Positions 23,505 through 30,484 of a stretch of DNA of 64,000 bases are shown here, in pieces. Made by a program: the position numbers and the translations under genes. The DNA is taken from positions 1 through 64,000 of the forward strand of contig JAFGUF010000012.1 of assembly GCA_016938675.1 (NCBI GenBank), in the 5' to 3' direction. Source of the stretch: Clostridia bacterium. GTDB lineage: Bacteria; Bacillota; Clostridia; Christensenellales; UMGS416. The notes beneath the pieces are model-generated. The model was not told where the DNA came from, ran no database searches, and saw only the letters and a program-made list of their open reading frames with translations. The stretch's first letter is position 1. Each line of letters begins with the position of its first letter.

Positions 23505-24080
23505 ATGGAAGGCAAAAAAACGAACTATCAGAACAGACTGTTTATTATAACAATAATTTTCTTTCTGCTAGGTTTTCTGCATATCTCCTTTGCAATAGCA
23601 GGCCTTGCGTGCTTTATAGCTCCCTTCATATTGGTTGCTGTATACAAAGATAAAGTATGGTGCAGATACTACTGCCCTAGAGCGGGATTTCTAAGCATTG
23701 TACTTTCAAAAATCGGCCTTAAGAGAAAACTGCCGAGCTGGCTTACAGGCGACAGGATAAAAAGAATCGTTCTTGGCTACTTCGGGGTAAACCTTTTCTT
23801 TATCACAATGTCCACCATTATGGTAAGCATAGGCAAAATAGAGCCTATTGAGATGATCAGGTTTATGATAGTTTTCCCTCTGCCTTTTAAAATGCCTCAG
23901 ATTCTCGATTTGTCCGTTCTGGCGGCAATCCTACATCTGGGCTACAGGGTATACTCAGTGATGTTCTCATCTACTGTAATTGGGCTGGTGCTGGGGTTTA
24001 TCTATTCACCGCGTACATGGTGCATAATATGCCCGATACAGACCCTGACAACGCAGAAACAAGCAAACAAAAGCTTCTAG
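23505..24080 (+). CDS. NapH/NosR-like 4Fe-4S membrane protein
   Basis: A 191-residue membrane protein with five or so helices and two Cys motifs: WCRYYCPRAGFLSI near residues 50-63 and WCIICPIQTL near 178-187. Paired C-x3-CP/C-x2-CP motifs in membrane loops are typical of NapH, NosR and related electron-transfer proteins that pass electrons from quinol or ferredoxin. It lacks the C-terminal ferredoxin domain of full NapH, so it is a short form. AAAGGAG precedes the ATG. Its promoter has Crp-like arms, so it may belong with the Crp/Fnr-controlled redox genes at 15-17 kb. Confidence 0.82.
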   Translation: MEGKKTNYQNRLFIITIIFFLLGFLHISFAIAGLACFIAPFILVAVYKDKVWCRYYCPRAGFLSIVLSKIGLKRKLPSWLTGDRIKRIVLGYFGVNLFFITMSTIMVSIGKIEPIEMIRFMIVFPLPFKMPQILDLSVLAAILHLGYRVYSVMFSSTVIGLVLGFIYSPRTWCIICPIQTLTTQKQANKSF

Positions 24081-24114
24081 CTTTTTAAAATAAATCTCCT
24101 TAAAATACTTCTAA

Positions 24115-24164
24115 AATTCAATGGCCTCGCAGAAACTTCAAAGTTAAAGCGGGGCTATTGAATT
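24115..24164. repeat. Imperfect 16-bp inverted repeat
   Basis: AATTCAATGGCCTCGC pairs with GCGGGGCTATTGAATT through two G:T pairs around an 18-base loop. It lies after the NapH-like gene and may act as a terminator or mRNA-stabilising hairpin, but no T run follows. Confidence 0.5.
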
Positions 24165-24237
24165 TCTATCAATTTAAAAAAATGATATTGACATCACCAT
24201 ATATCACAATATATCATTTAGCTGTGAGGTGAGTTAA

Positions 24238-24492
24238 ATGACAATAAGATTATCTGACATGCCTAATATCGGCACTACGCTGGAAGCAAAGCTGCAAAAC
24301 GCCGGCATAACATCCGGCGACGATCTCGCTAACCTCGGCTCGAAAGAATCCTTCCTCCGCATCAAGCCGCTCTATCCTGACGCATGCGTGCTGCACCTGT
24401 ATGCATTGGAAGGCGCAGTAAGAAACATAAGGTGGCACAACCTGCCGCAGGAAACAAAGGACGAGCTAAAAGCGTTTTACGATAGCCTCTGA
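24238..24492 (+). CDS. TfoX C-terminal-domain protein
   Basis: An 84-residue stand-alone TfoX_C domain: LSDMPNIGTTLEAKLQNAGI, then LRIKPLYPDACVLHLYALEGAVRNIRWHNLP and a C-terminal helix. The helix-hairpin-helix-like motif (MPNIG) resembles DUF4332 and RNA polymerase alpha C-terminal domains. The N-terminal TfoX domain of competence regulators is absent, as is common in Firmicutes. The function is unknown. GAGGTGAG lies before the ATG. Confidence 0.9.
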   Translation: MTIRLSDMPNIGTTLEAKLQNAGITSGDDLANLGSKESFLRIKPLYPDACVLHLYALEGAVRNIRWHNLPQETKDELKAFYDSL

Positions 24493-24503
24493 AAAGGAAA
24501 AAA

Positions 24504-24527
24504 CCTGCAGGATAATTATCCTGCAGG
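24504..24527 (-). terminator. Perfect 24-base palindrome, terminator of the TM2 gene
   Basis: CCTGCAGGATAA is followed directly by its reverse complement. On the minus strand it is followed by TTTTTTCCTTTT, so it should end transcription of the TM2 gene. On the plus strand the T run is missing. Confidence 0.75.
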
Positions 24528-24543
24528 CTGCTTTGCTCCTTGG

Positions 24544-24750
24544 TTACATGTCCTTTTGCAAAGGATTGCCCTGGCCGTCAAGGAAATTGTCTGTGGCTAT
24601 CAGGATAATATCAACTATTACGCCGATGCCGAATACGCCGCCTGTTAATAGCCATAGTATGCCTGTTCCGATTTTACCAACGTAAAATCTGTGCACGCCT
24701 ATTGCGCCTAGGAAAATGCATAATAAAAGTGCTGCAAGTTTGCTTTTCAT
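24544..24750 (-). CDS. TM2-domain membrane protein
   Basis: A 68-residue TM2 protein: KLAALLLCIFLGAIGVHRFYVGKIGTGILWLLTGG, then GIGVIVDIILIATDNF. It has two helices and the conserved G-x-H-R-F-Y motif at the interface. TM2 proteins are common and uncharacterised in bacteria. The ATG at 24750 has GGAGAG upstream and gives the standard short TM2 form; the frame opens to 24810. Expect a small inner-membrane protein. Confidence 0.88.
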   Translation of the reverse strand: MKSKLAALLLCIFLGAIGVHRFYVGKIGTGILWLLTGGVFGIGVIVDIILIATDNFLDGQGNPLQKDM

Positions 24751-24884
24751 AAATCTTCTCTCCATAATATTTAGTATTTTAATTATACATTTTATGTATA
24801 TGGTTTGCAAATTTAATTTCCGGGTTTATTCTGCCCATTCTTTATTGTATAATCATACTATCACATTTCAGCAAGGAGCTATAA

Positions 24885-25217
24885 ATGAACATTCAGATAT
24901 TCGGAAAAAGCAAGTGTTTTGATACTAAAAAAGCCGAAAGGTACTTCAAGGAAAGAAGGATTAATTTTCAGTATATTGATATACTTGATAAGGGCTTAAG
25001 CAAGGGCGAATTCCGCAGCGTTGCGCAGGCCGTCGGCGGATATGAAAACATGATTGATAAAGATGCCAAGGATTATTATATGATTCAGCACTACGGCGCG
25101 GAGCAGAAGGCGGATAAACTGATGGAGATGCCAAAGCTATATAAGACGCCTATTGTCAGGAATGGCAAGCAGGCGACTGTGGGGTATCAGCCGGATGTGT
25201 GGAAGGGCTGGGAGTGA
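24885..25217 (+). CDS. ArsC/Spx-family thioredoxin-fold protein
   Basis: A 110-residue protein with IFGKSKCFDTKKAERYFKERRINFQYIDI at the N-terminus and MPKLYKTPIVRNGKQATVGYQPDVW at the C-terminus, the ArsC-like pattern. It has the single N-terminal Cys (Cys11) and no CxxC, as in ArsC-like proteins of unknown substrate such as YffB types. The second conserved Arg of true arsenate reductases is not clearly present, so arsenate reduction is not assured. AAGGAG precedes the ATG. Confidence 0.85.
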   Translation: MNIQIFGKSKCFDTKKAERYFKERRINFQYIDILDKGLSKGEFRSVAQAVGGYENMIDKDAKDYYMIQHYGAEQKADKLMEMPKLYKTPIVRNGKQATVGYQPDVWKGWE

Positions 25218-25273
25218 GGCCAGCTAGCTGCCGCTTAAGCGGCATTTATTTTGTGCATACCTAGCACTGATAT

Positions 25274-25399
25274 AACCTCTCCGTCTGCTGCGGCAGACAC
25301 CTCTCCTAAGAGGCGAGGCCGGGCTTTTGGAGCCAAATTAATTTTTCGGTTAGGCTCTCCTTATAGGAGAGCTGGCAGGCGAAGCCTGACTGAGAGGTT
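25274..25399. repeat. Intergenic palindromic repeat with terminal inverted repeats
   Basis: The 126-base element begins AACCTCTC and ends GAGAGGTT, and contains internal hairpins (GTCTGCTGCGGCAGAC; GGCTCTCC-TTATA-GGAGAGCT; GCAGGCGAAGCCTG). The CTCTCC/GGAGAG plus GCGAAGC pattern recurs in degraded form at 30281-30364. It resembles small non-coding repeats (MITE or REP-like) spread between genes in clostridia. T-rich sequence follows, so it could also act as a terminator for the ArsC-like gene. Confidence 0.7.
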
Positions 25400-25461
25400 T
25401 TTATTTTTTTCTCTTGGCAGAGCTAGTATATTAGTAGGTTTACAGTTAATTTTAGTAAACA

Positions 25462-26148
25462 TTATATATCTGTTTCACTTGAAATAAGCGGTTCCAGCAA
25501 ATAAAAAGTAACCTCCCTCCACTCCTTGTATTTATCTGTCCATTTAAATAAATGTGACAAGTGTTTGTGTGCCAAGCCGTTTTTATCATATTTCATATAG
25601 GATAAATCCATTGCCCAATATCCCATGTTACAAAACGTTTCTTTGCTTCCAGTCAATATTAATGTCGAGAAATTTGAATATAAATCAATAATGTCTTTAT
25701 TCTCTTTGTAATTAAAATGCTCCCATTCTTTTTGCTTAAATTGATTAGTATTTGTTACAATATTATAGTTAGCCAGAGAATAATTTTTTATTTTCTCACG
25801 TATGCTTTTCCACTCTTTCTGTTTTAGCTGCAGAGTATGACTAATGCATACCAAATCCAGGCCAATTGGCGTTGATGGGCCGCCCCAAGAAAGCAAGGGA
25901 TTATTGTTGTTTCTGCAAGGAATGAACAGAATAGCATTCTGCGTTTGAGCTACGGCATAAAAAGCCGCTGAAAGCTCGAGAAGTTCCTCTTTAGTTGAAA
26001 AAATAAAAAAATCGTTTTTATGAAGCTCAACAATATACGTGTATTTAAAATCATAGTCAGCAATTAAAACAGTATATTCTTCACCTTTGTGCTTTACTGG
26101 TGTCTTTTTACACTTAAAATCTACAATTATCTTATCCATCTCCTCCAT
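25462..26148 (-). CDS. Hypothetical protein
   Basis: A 228-residue soluble protein with no recognised family. Noticeable segments are KGEEYTVLIADYDFKYTYIV near the start, FIPCRNNNNPLLSWGGPSTP near 85-104 and YWAMDLSYMKYDKNGLAHKHLSHLF near the end. It is rich in Lys, Asn and Tyr and more A+T-rich than its neighbours, so it may be acquired. It starts 3 bases after the stop of the gene at 26152-27132, which suggests translational coupling and a shared function. Confidence 0.75.
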   Translation of the reverse strand: MEEMDKIIVDFKCKKTPVKHKGEEYTVLIADYDFKYTYIVELHKNDFFIFSTKEELLELSAAFYAVAQTQNAILFIPCRNNNNPLLSWGGPSTPIGLDLVCISHTLQLKQKEWKSIREKIKNYSLANYNIVTNTNQFKQKEWEHFNYKENKDIIDLYSNFSTLILTGSKETFCNMGYWAMDLSYMKYDKNGLAHKHLSHLFKWTDKYKEWREVTFYLLEPLISSETDI

Positions 26149-26151
26149 TAC

Positions 26152-27132
26152 TTACGAATCAACTTCCCCCAAATCAATCTCAAACCTGCAAACCTCATCC
26201 CCAGCAAGCGCGCTCTTTAATAGCTTAATATCCAGCTCCCTGCCTAAGATAACCTCAAACGGGAACTTCGCAAACCCTGCGCTGCAGTAGCACCATTCAC
26301 TGTCGGTATTTTTTTCATCGGATACTATGCTCTCCCTTGCAAATGGGCAGTGGCATGCGTAGTAGCATTTCTTAACCGGGTCAGTTTCCTTCAGATAGCT
26401 GATGATGTCATACGGTATCTTAGTGACATATAGCTTATTGCCCTTCCGCACAGCGGATAGTACCTCCTGGTTGCCCTTGACGAAATCCACTACATCCTGA
26501 TTGATTATCTGCTCAAACCACACTGTCTCGCTGTCGCAGTATCTTTGCAGCTCCTCCACCTTTCTTTGATGGCGTTCCTTCAAATATGTATCCAGCAATT
26601 CGCTGTTTTCATAGAATTCCTTCTCCATCTTCATGGATTCTTCAGGTATTCCGTGGTTGTTGCCAGCCAGTATTTTTCTATATAGCTTCGGCTCCAGCCC
26701 TGCCTTTAATCTTCCTATCAGGTCATTTGTATACTTGGGCATCTCTTCGAGCGGTGTGCCCAGCGGCGGCATTGTGAACCCTTTTATCACCTTTTCGGCG
26801 ATTTCCTTGCCGGCAAATGTCTCCATCCTTTTTTTGATGTTCTCTATTACGCCCAGCCCGCCTAGAACTTTAGTGAAATGTATGTATACCTCATTATTTT
26901 TTATCAGGTAAAAGTACCTTGCGACAGCCAACAGCGCATCAAGGCTGTTTTCTCCTGTTTCTATAAGATAGCTGATATATTTTTTTGCAAGCCCAATTGT
27001 CGCATCTTCAAATGTGCTTTCATTTGCTTTTAAGAATTTTTCTGCGTCAATCAGAGTCTTTACAGCGCTGTCTATGGCGTTGTCGTCGTATCCTCTGTCT
27101 TTATACAGCTTTACAAATGCGTCAGTATTCAT
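26152..27132 (-). CDS. Hypothetical protein with C-terminal Cys cluster
   Basis: A 326-residue protein. The first 250 residues are mainly helical (ETGENSLDALLAVARYFYLI, GVIENIKKRMETFAGKE). The C-terminal 75 carry CYYACHCPFARES, then SEWCYCSAGFAKFPFEVILG and GDEVCRFEIDL. The grouped Cys and the Cys-Arg-Phe ending resemble small-molecule-binding domains of the V4R/ATC-hydrolase kind and suggest a metal or Fe-S site. I do not recognise the full family. AAGGAG precedes the ATG; it lies between a methyltransferase gene (23 bases upstream) and the hypothetical gene downstream. Confidence 0.78.
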   Translation of the reverse strand: MNTDAFVKLYKDRGYDDNAIDSAVKTLIDAEKFLKANESTFEDATIGLAKKYISYLIETGENSLDALLAVARYFYLIKNNEVYIHFTKVLGGLGVIENIKKRMETFAGKEIAEKVIKGFTMPPLGTPLEEMPKYTNDLIGRLKAGLEPKLYRKILAGNNHGIPEESMKMEKEFYENSELLDTYLKERHQRKVEELQRYCDSETVWFEQIINQDVVDFVKGNQEVLSAVRKGNKLYVTKIPYDIISYLKETDPVKKCYYACHCPFARESIVSDEKNTDSEWCYCSAGFAKFPFEVILGRELDIKLLKSALAGDEVCRFEIDLGEVDS

Positions 27133-27155
27133 ATATTTCTCCTTATTAGCTTATT

Positions 27156-27722
27156 CTATTTCTTCCTTGATATCCCGCCGTAGAATATCCCTCTGCCGCT
27201 GCTCAGTTCATCACTCGTATCAAATCCTGCCTTTTCAAGCAGAGGCTTATAGGTTTTGTTGATCCTGCATGATCTCGACATGCTCCTCCATACAGGCGCA
27301 AAGCCGTTTACAATTTTTTTCAGCCCTTTGCCCTCCGGCAGGCCGTGGTCTATATGGATAAATACCCCGTCCGGCTTTAGCACGCGGTGTATCTCGCTCA
27401 AGGGCTTATCCAGCTCATCTATTGAGCATAAAAGCAGTGTCTCAACTACTGTGTCGAAAGTATTGTCTTCAAATGGCAACTTAGCGGCATCTGCCTCCAC
27501 CAGCTGCATTTTGTCAGATGCCTTCTTGCGCGCAGCACTGCTTATCTGCTTATCAACTACAGTTATGTCCGATATTGCATCCATATTGTAATATTCAAAA
27601 TTGACGCCTGTGCCAGCGCCGATCTCCAATACTTTGCCCCCTGCTTCGTAAATCAGGTGCTTTCGCATGGAATTTAAAAAGAATTTTTCCAGCGGACACA
27701 TGAAAATATCATATATATTCAT
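27156..27722 (-). CDS. Class I SAM-dependent methyltransferase
   Basis: A 188-residue methyltransferase with motif I VLEIGAGTGVNFEYY near residues 32-46, an acidic VVDKQ after beta-2, ADAAKLPFEDNTFDTVVETLLLCSI and a UbiE-like post-motif HRVLKPDGVFIHIDHG (each cited in part). It is closest to Methyltransf_11 enzymes of the phospholipid or menaquinone kind. The ATG at 27722 has GAGGT 6 bases upstream; the longer frame to 27788 lacks a site. First gene of a possible three-gene operon. Confidence 0.9.
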   Translation of the reverse strand: MNIYDIFMCPLEKFFLNSMRKHLIYEAGGKVLEIGAGTGVNFEYYNMDAISDITVVDKQISSAARKKASDKMQLVEADAAKLPFEDNTFDTVVETLLLCSIDELDKPLSEIHRVLKPDGVFIHIDHGLPEGKGLKKIVNGFAPVWRSMSRSCRINKTYKPLLEKAGFDTSDELSSGRGIFYGGISRKK

Positions 27723-27879
27723 AATTTTACCTCGTAAAATGTATTTTTTATTTCTCTCTTTGGTGTTGGCTCGCGGATTACACTCCATAAATCTATTTCT
27801 AACTTCTTATGAATAGTTTACCATATTTCGCATCTTTTTTCACTCGCATCTTAATAAATAATAAATTAAATAAATTACC

Positions 27880-27934
27880 TTGACAGATAGAGTAATCTGC
27901 TGTAATATTACCCTATTAGATAGAGTAATATTAC
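27880..27934 (+). promoter_or_regulatory. Promoter and operator of the first PadR module
   Basis: TTGACA (27880-27885), 17 bases, TAATAT (27903-27908) form a good sigma-A promoter. AGATAGAGTAAT occurs twice (27885-27896, 27918-27929), 33 bases apart, and TAATATTAC/GTAATATTA (27903-27911, 27925-27933) is an inverted repeat over the -10 and start region. This is a plausible PadR autoregulatory site. Confidence 0.78.
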
Positions 27935-27966
27935 TACAAGCATACCTATATGAAAAGGAGGTAATA

Positions 27967-28296
27967 ATGATTAGCAGTGATGTTATCCGAGGCCATCTGG
28001 ACGCTATTATCCTAAAGCTGATAATAGAAAAGGACAGATACGGCTATGAGATATCAAAAGAGATTTCCGATCGAACAAGCAACGCCTTCGAAATAAAGGA
28101 AGCTACCCTCTATGCTGTGTTTCAGAGACTGGAAAAGAAGCTTTATATCGTCTCCTACAGCGGGGAGATTACTCACGGGCGCACACGAAAATATTATAAG
28201 GCTACAGCAGCGGGACAATCATATTTCGAGGAAAAACTGACAGAATGGCAAATGATAAAAAATATTATCGATACATTATTGGAGGAGAAAAAATGA
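27967..28296 (+). CDS. PadR family transcriptional regulator
   Basis: A 109-residue PadR-type winged helix: GHLDAIILKLIIEKDRYGYEISKEI, then EATLYAVFQRLEKKLYIVSY and the wing with GRTRKYYKATAAGQSYFEEKL. It is the short form with one C-terminal dimerisation helix. AAGGAGG precedes the ATG at 27967. Its stop overlaps the start of the next gene by 4 bases. It should repress its own operon with the two membrane protein genes that follow, through the repeats at 27880-27934. Confidence 0.92.
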   Translation: MISSDVIRGHLDAIILKLIIEKDRYGYEISKEISDRTSNAFEIKEATLYAVFQRLEKKLYIVSYSGEITHGRTRKYYKATAAGQSYFEEKLTEWQMIKNIIDTLLEEKK

Positions 28297-28715
28297 TTAC
28301 AATAAAAGACTACGTTGAAGGATTATTTAAAGACATTCCTGAAAGCAAAGAAAAAGAAAGCGTAAAAACAGAAATAATTCTAAATCTTGAAGAGAAGGTT
28401 CAGGACCTGATGGACTCCGGCAAATCCGAAGAAGACGCCATAAATAAAAGCATCGTCGAGTTCGGCGACGTCAGCGAAATAAAAAGGGAACTTCAAGGTT
28501 CCGCCTCGCCAGCACCTAAAAAGAATGAGAAGAAAATAAACTACAAAAATAATCTATGGTTTTCCATCTGGGGTTCAGCCCTCATAATCGGCTTCCTCTT
28601 TTTTATAAACTATACCACTTCATGGGGACACCCCTGGTTTGTCTACCCAACTTTTGCTGTGCTATGGTGGCCTCTCGCGATGGTTTTTGCATGGCTTAAT
28701 CACAGGAAGAACTGA
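28293..28715 (+). CDS. HAAS-domain membrane protein with one WWP repeat
   Basis: A 140-residue protein. Residues 1-70 are a HAAS (DUF1700-like) domain: IKDYVEGLFKDIPES, then LEEKVQDLMDSGKSEEDAINKSIVEFGDVSEIKREL (cited in part), a helical bundle that pairs with PadR regulators. Residues 90-140 are two membrane helices ending in FAVLWWPLAMVF, the same hairpin repeated nine times in the next protein. GGAGGAG precedes the ATG. Cytoplasmic HAAS domain plus membrane hairpin suggests a PadR-linked membrane sensor. Confidence 0.88.
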   Translation: MITIKDYVEGLFKDIPESKEKESVKTEIILNLEEKVQDLMDSGKSEEDAINKSIVEFGDVSEIKRELQGSASPAPKKNEKKINYKNNLWFSIWGSALIIGFLFFINYTTSWGHPWFVYPTFAVLWWPLAMVFAWLNHRKN

Positions 28716-28723
28716 GGCAAAAA

Positions 28724-30133
28724 ATGAAAAATAAAAGTCTAATATTCGCTTTGGTCGGGTCACTTTTGATTGCGGCTGTGGTATTTGCGCTCAATTATGT
28801 CACATCCTGGGGCTATCCATGGTTTATATACCCTGCTTTTGCTGTGCTTTGGTGGCCGCTGGGTGTTTTCTTCGGTCAAAATAGAAAGTTTAAGGCCTTT
28901 TCGGTGGTAGGAGCGTTGTATATCTCTGGATTCTTATACCTTGTAAATATGATTAATTCTCCGAATTTCCCGTGGTTTATTTTCCCGGTATTTGCAGTGC
29001 TGTGGTGGCCTTTGGCCATGCTTTCAGGCTCTAGGGCAAAGCTGTTTTCGCTGCTTGGCACAGCTTTAATATCCGCTCTTTTAGTGATTACAAATTATAT
29101 CGTATCACCCAATGTATTGTGGTTTATCTTTCCTGTGTTTGCTGTGCTTTGGTGGCCGCTTGCTGTGTTCCTCGCAAGGAAAACCCGCATTTTCTCCATC
29201 GTTGCAGGCATATATATAATCGGCTTTCTAGCGCTTGTTAATTTCCTGTTCACGCCTGCATTCCCCTGGGTTATCTTCCCGGCTTTTGCTGTGCTCTGGT
29301 GGCCAATAAGTGTGATTATATGCCGCGCAAAGAAATTTAAGCTATATTCTGTTGTTTCGTTTTTGTACATCATGCTTTTTTTAGCGCTGGTTAATTATAT
29401 TGTTTCTCCGGGGTATCTATGGTTCTACTACGTCGCGTTCCCATTGATATGGTGGCCGCTTTCGATGTTTCTTGCGAGAAAGCCAAGGATATATTCCATC
29501 GTTATGTCGCTCTTAGCAGCCGGCTATCTGGCGCTCATTAATTATATGAATTCACCTGAGGTTCTCTGGTATCCTTATACATTATTCGCTTTTATATGGT
29601 GGCCGCTTGTTATGCTTTTAGGGAAGCACGCAAAGACCCTGTGGTTTGCAGTATTAGGCGCATTATCCATAATAGCCTATTATGTCTTCCTTTATTTAAG
29701 GCTCACTCCCGGCGCCCATCCATGGTATCTTTATATCGTTCTGCCTGCTCTGTGGTGGCCCGTAAGCCGAGCATTCGGAAAGAAGGCGCTGGAGCTGCCC
29801 TTCCAGATAGGCTCCATGCTTATCGTCACTGCATACTATGTTGCGCTTAACCTGATTCTTACGCCCCAGTATTTCTGGTCGATAAACCTTATCTATCCCA
29901 TTTTGTGGGCGTTTATGGGCATATACTTCGGGCACAACAAAAAGTTCTTTGCCTTTTCGGTATGCGCGGCAGTCATTACAATTGCTTACTTCTCCATACT
30001 AAACTATATGACTACACCTCATGTAATATGGGCTGTTTATCCGTCATTTGCAATTCTATGGTGGCCGCTGGCAATGTATTTCTTCAGAGCCAAAAAAGAT
30101 AGGCCGAATGAAGCAGCAGAAGAGATTGAATAG
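28724..30133 (+). CDS. Membrane protein made of nine tandem WWP hairpins
   Basis: A 469-residue protein consisting almost only of a repeat of about 50 residues: a hydrophobic helix, a short outside loop such as NYIVSPNVLWF, and a second helix ending in FAVLWWPL, followed by a basic cytoplasmic turn (ARKTRIFS, GQNRKFKAF). WWP occurs near residues 43, 94, 143, 192, 243, 292, 344 and 446; the eighth unit has WAF instead (about 394). About 18 helices are expected. The unit resembles the short 2TM domain linked to PadR regulators. Function unknown. GAGG lies before the ATG, 8 bases after the HAAS gene. Confidence 0.9.
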   Translation: MKNKSLIFALVGSLLIAAVVFALNYVTSWGYPWFIYPAFAVLWWPLGVFFGQNRKFKAFSVVGALYISGFLYLVNMINSPNFPWFIFPVFAVLWWPLAMLSGSRAKLFSLLGTALISALLVITNYIVSPNVLWFIFPVFAVLWWPLAVFLARKTRIFSIVAGIYIIGFLALVNFLFTPAFPWVIFPAFAVLWWPISVIICRAKKFKLYSVVSFLYIMLFLALVNYIVSPGYLWFYYVAFPLIWWPLSMFLARKPRIYSIVMSLLAAGYLALINYMNSPEVLWYPYTLFAFIWWPLVMLLGKHAKTLWFAVLGALSIIAYYVFLYLRLTPGAHPWYLYIVLPALWWPVSRAFGKKALELPFQIGSMLIVTAYYVALNLILTPQYFWSINLIYPILWAFMGIYFGHNKKFFAFSVCAAVITIAYFSILNYMTTPHVIWAVYPSFAILWWPLAMYFFRAKKDRPNEAAEEIE

Positions 30134-30147
30134 AATTTTATTTTATT

Positions 30148-30179
30148 GCTGTCCCGGCATCAGGCTGGGACAGCTTTTT
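30148..30179 (+). terminator. Terminator of the WWP operon
   Basis: GCTGTCCC pairs with GGGACAGC around an 11-base loop and TTTTTG follows, 15 bases after the stop. Confidence 0.88.
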
Positions 30180-30280
30180 GATTGCATGAGAATATCCACT
30201 TCTTATGCCACTCGCTACCCCAATATTAAGGTGCCTTAACAACCTCATTTTTAATCATAAATTTTTTGTTCAAATGATTA

Positions 30281-30364
30281 GGCTCCCCTTTCAAGGGGAG
30301 CTGTTGAGCGAAGCGAAACTGAAGGGTGTCTTTATAGAATCCTCCTCCCTTTAACAAGGGAGAT
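30281..30364. repeat. Degraded intergenic palindromic repeat
   Basis: GCTCCCCTTTCAAGGGGAGC is a hairpin, followed by GAGCGAAGCGAAACTGAAGGGT and a second hairpin CTCCCTTTAACAAGGGAG. The CTCCCC/GGGGAG plus GCGAAGC arrangement matches the element at 25274-25399 in style. It accounts for most of the 351-base gap between 30133 and 30485; nothing else is seen there apart from the flanking terminators. Confidence 0.6.
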
Positions 30365-30453
30365 GATGGTTCATTATTTTGTTCTATTAATATCGCGAGT
30401 AAAGGAGCTAGTTTATGGACCAAAAGCCACTAACGAGAAATCTATCAGAGCAT

Positions 30454-30477
30454 AAAAAAACCGTCGTTACCGACGGT
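30454..30477 (-). terminator. Terminator of the antiporter gene
   Basis: On the minus strand ACCGTCG-GTAA-CGACGGT is followed by seven T, just after the antiporter stop codon. Confidence 0.9.
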
Positions 30478-30484
30478 CAGCAAT

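Noticed and set aside
24115-24164. Inverted repeat considered as an intrinsic terminator
   Set aside because: The stem is long, but the 18-base loop and lack of a T run do not fit; kept only as a repeat.
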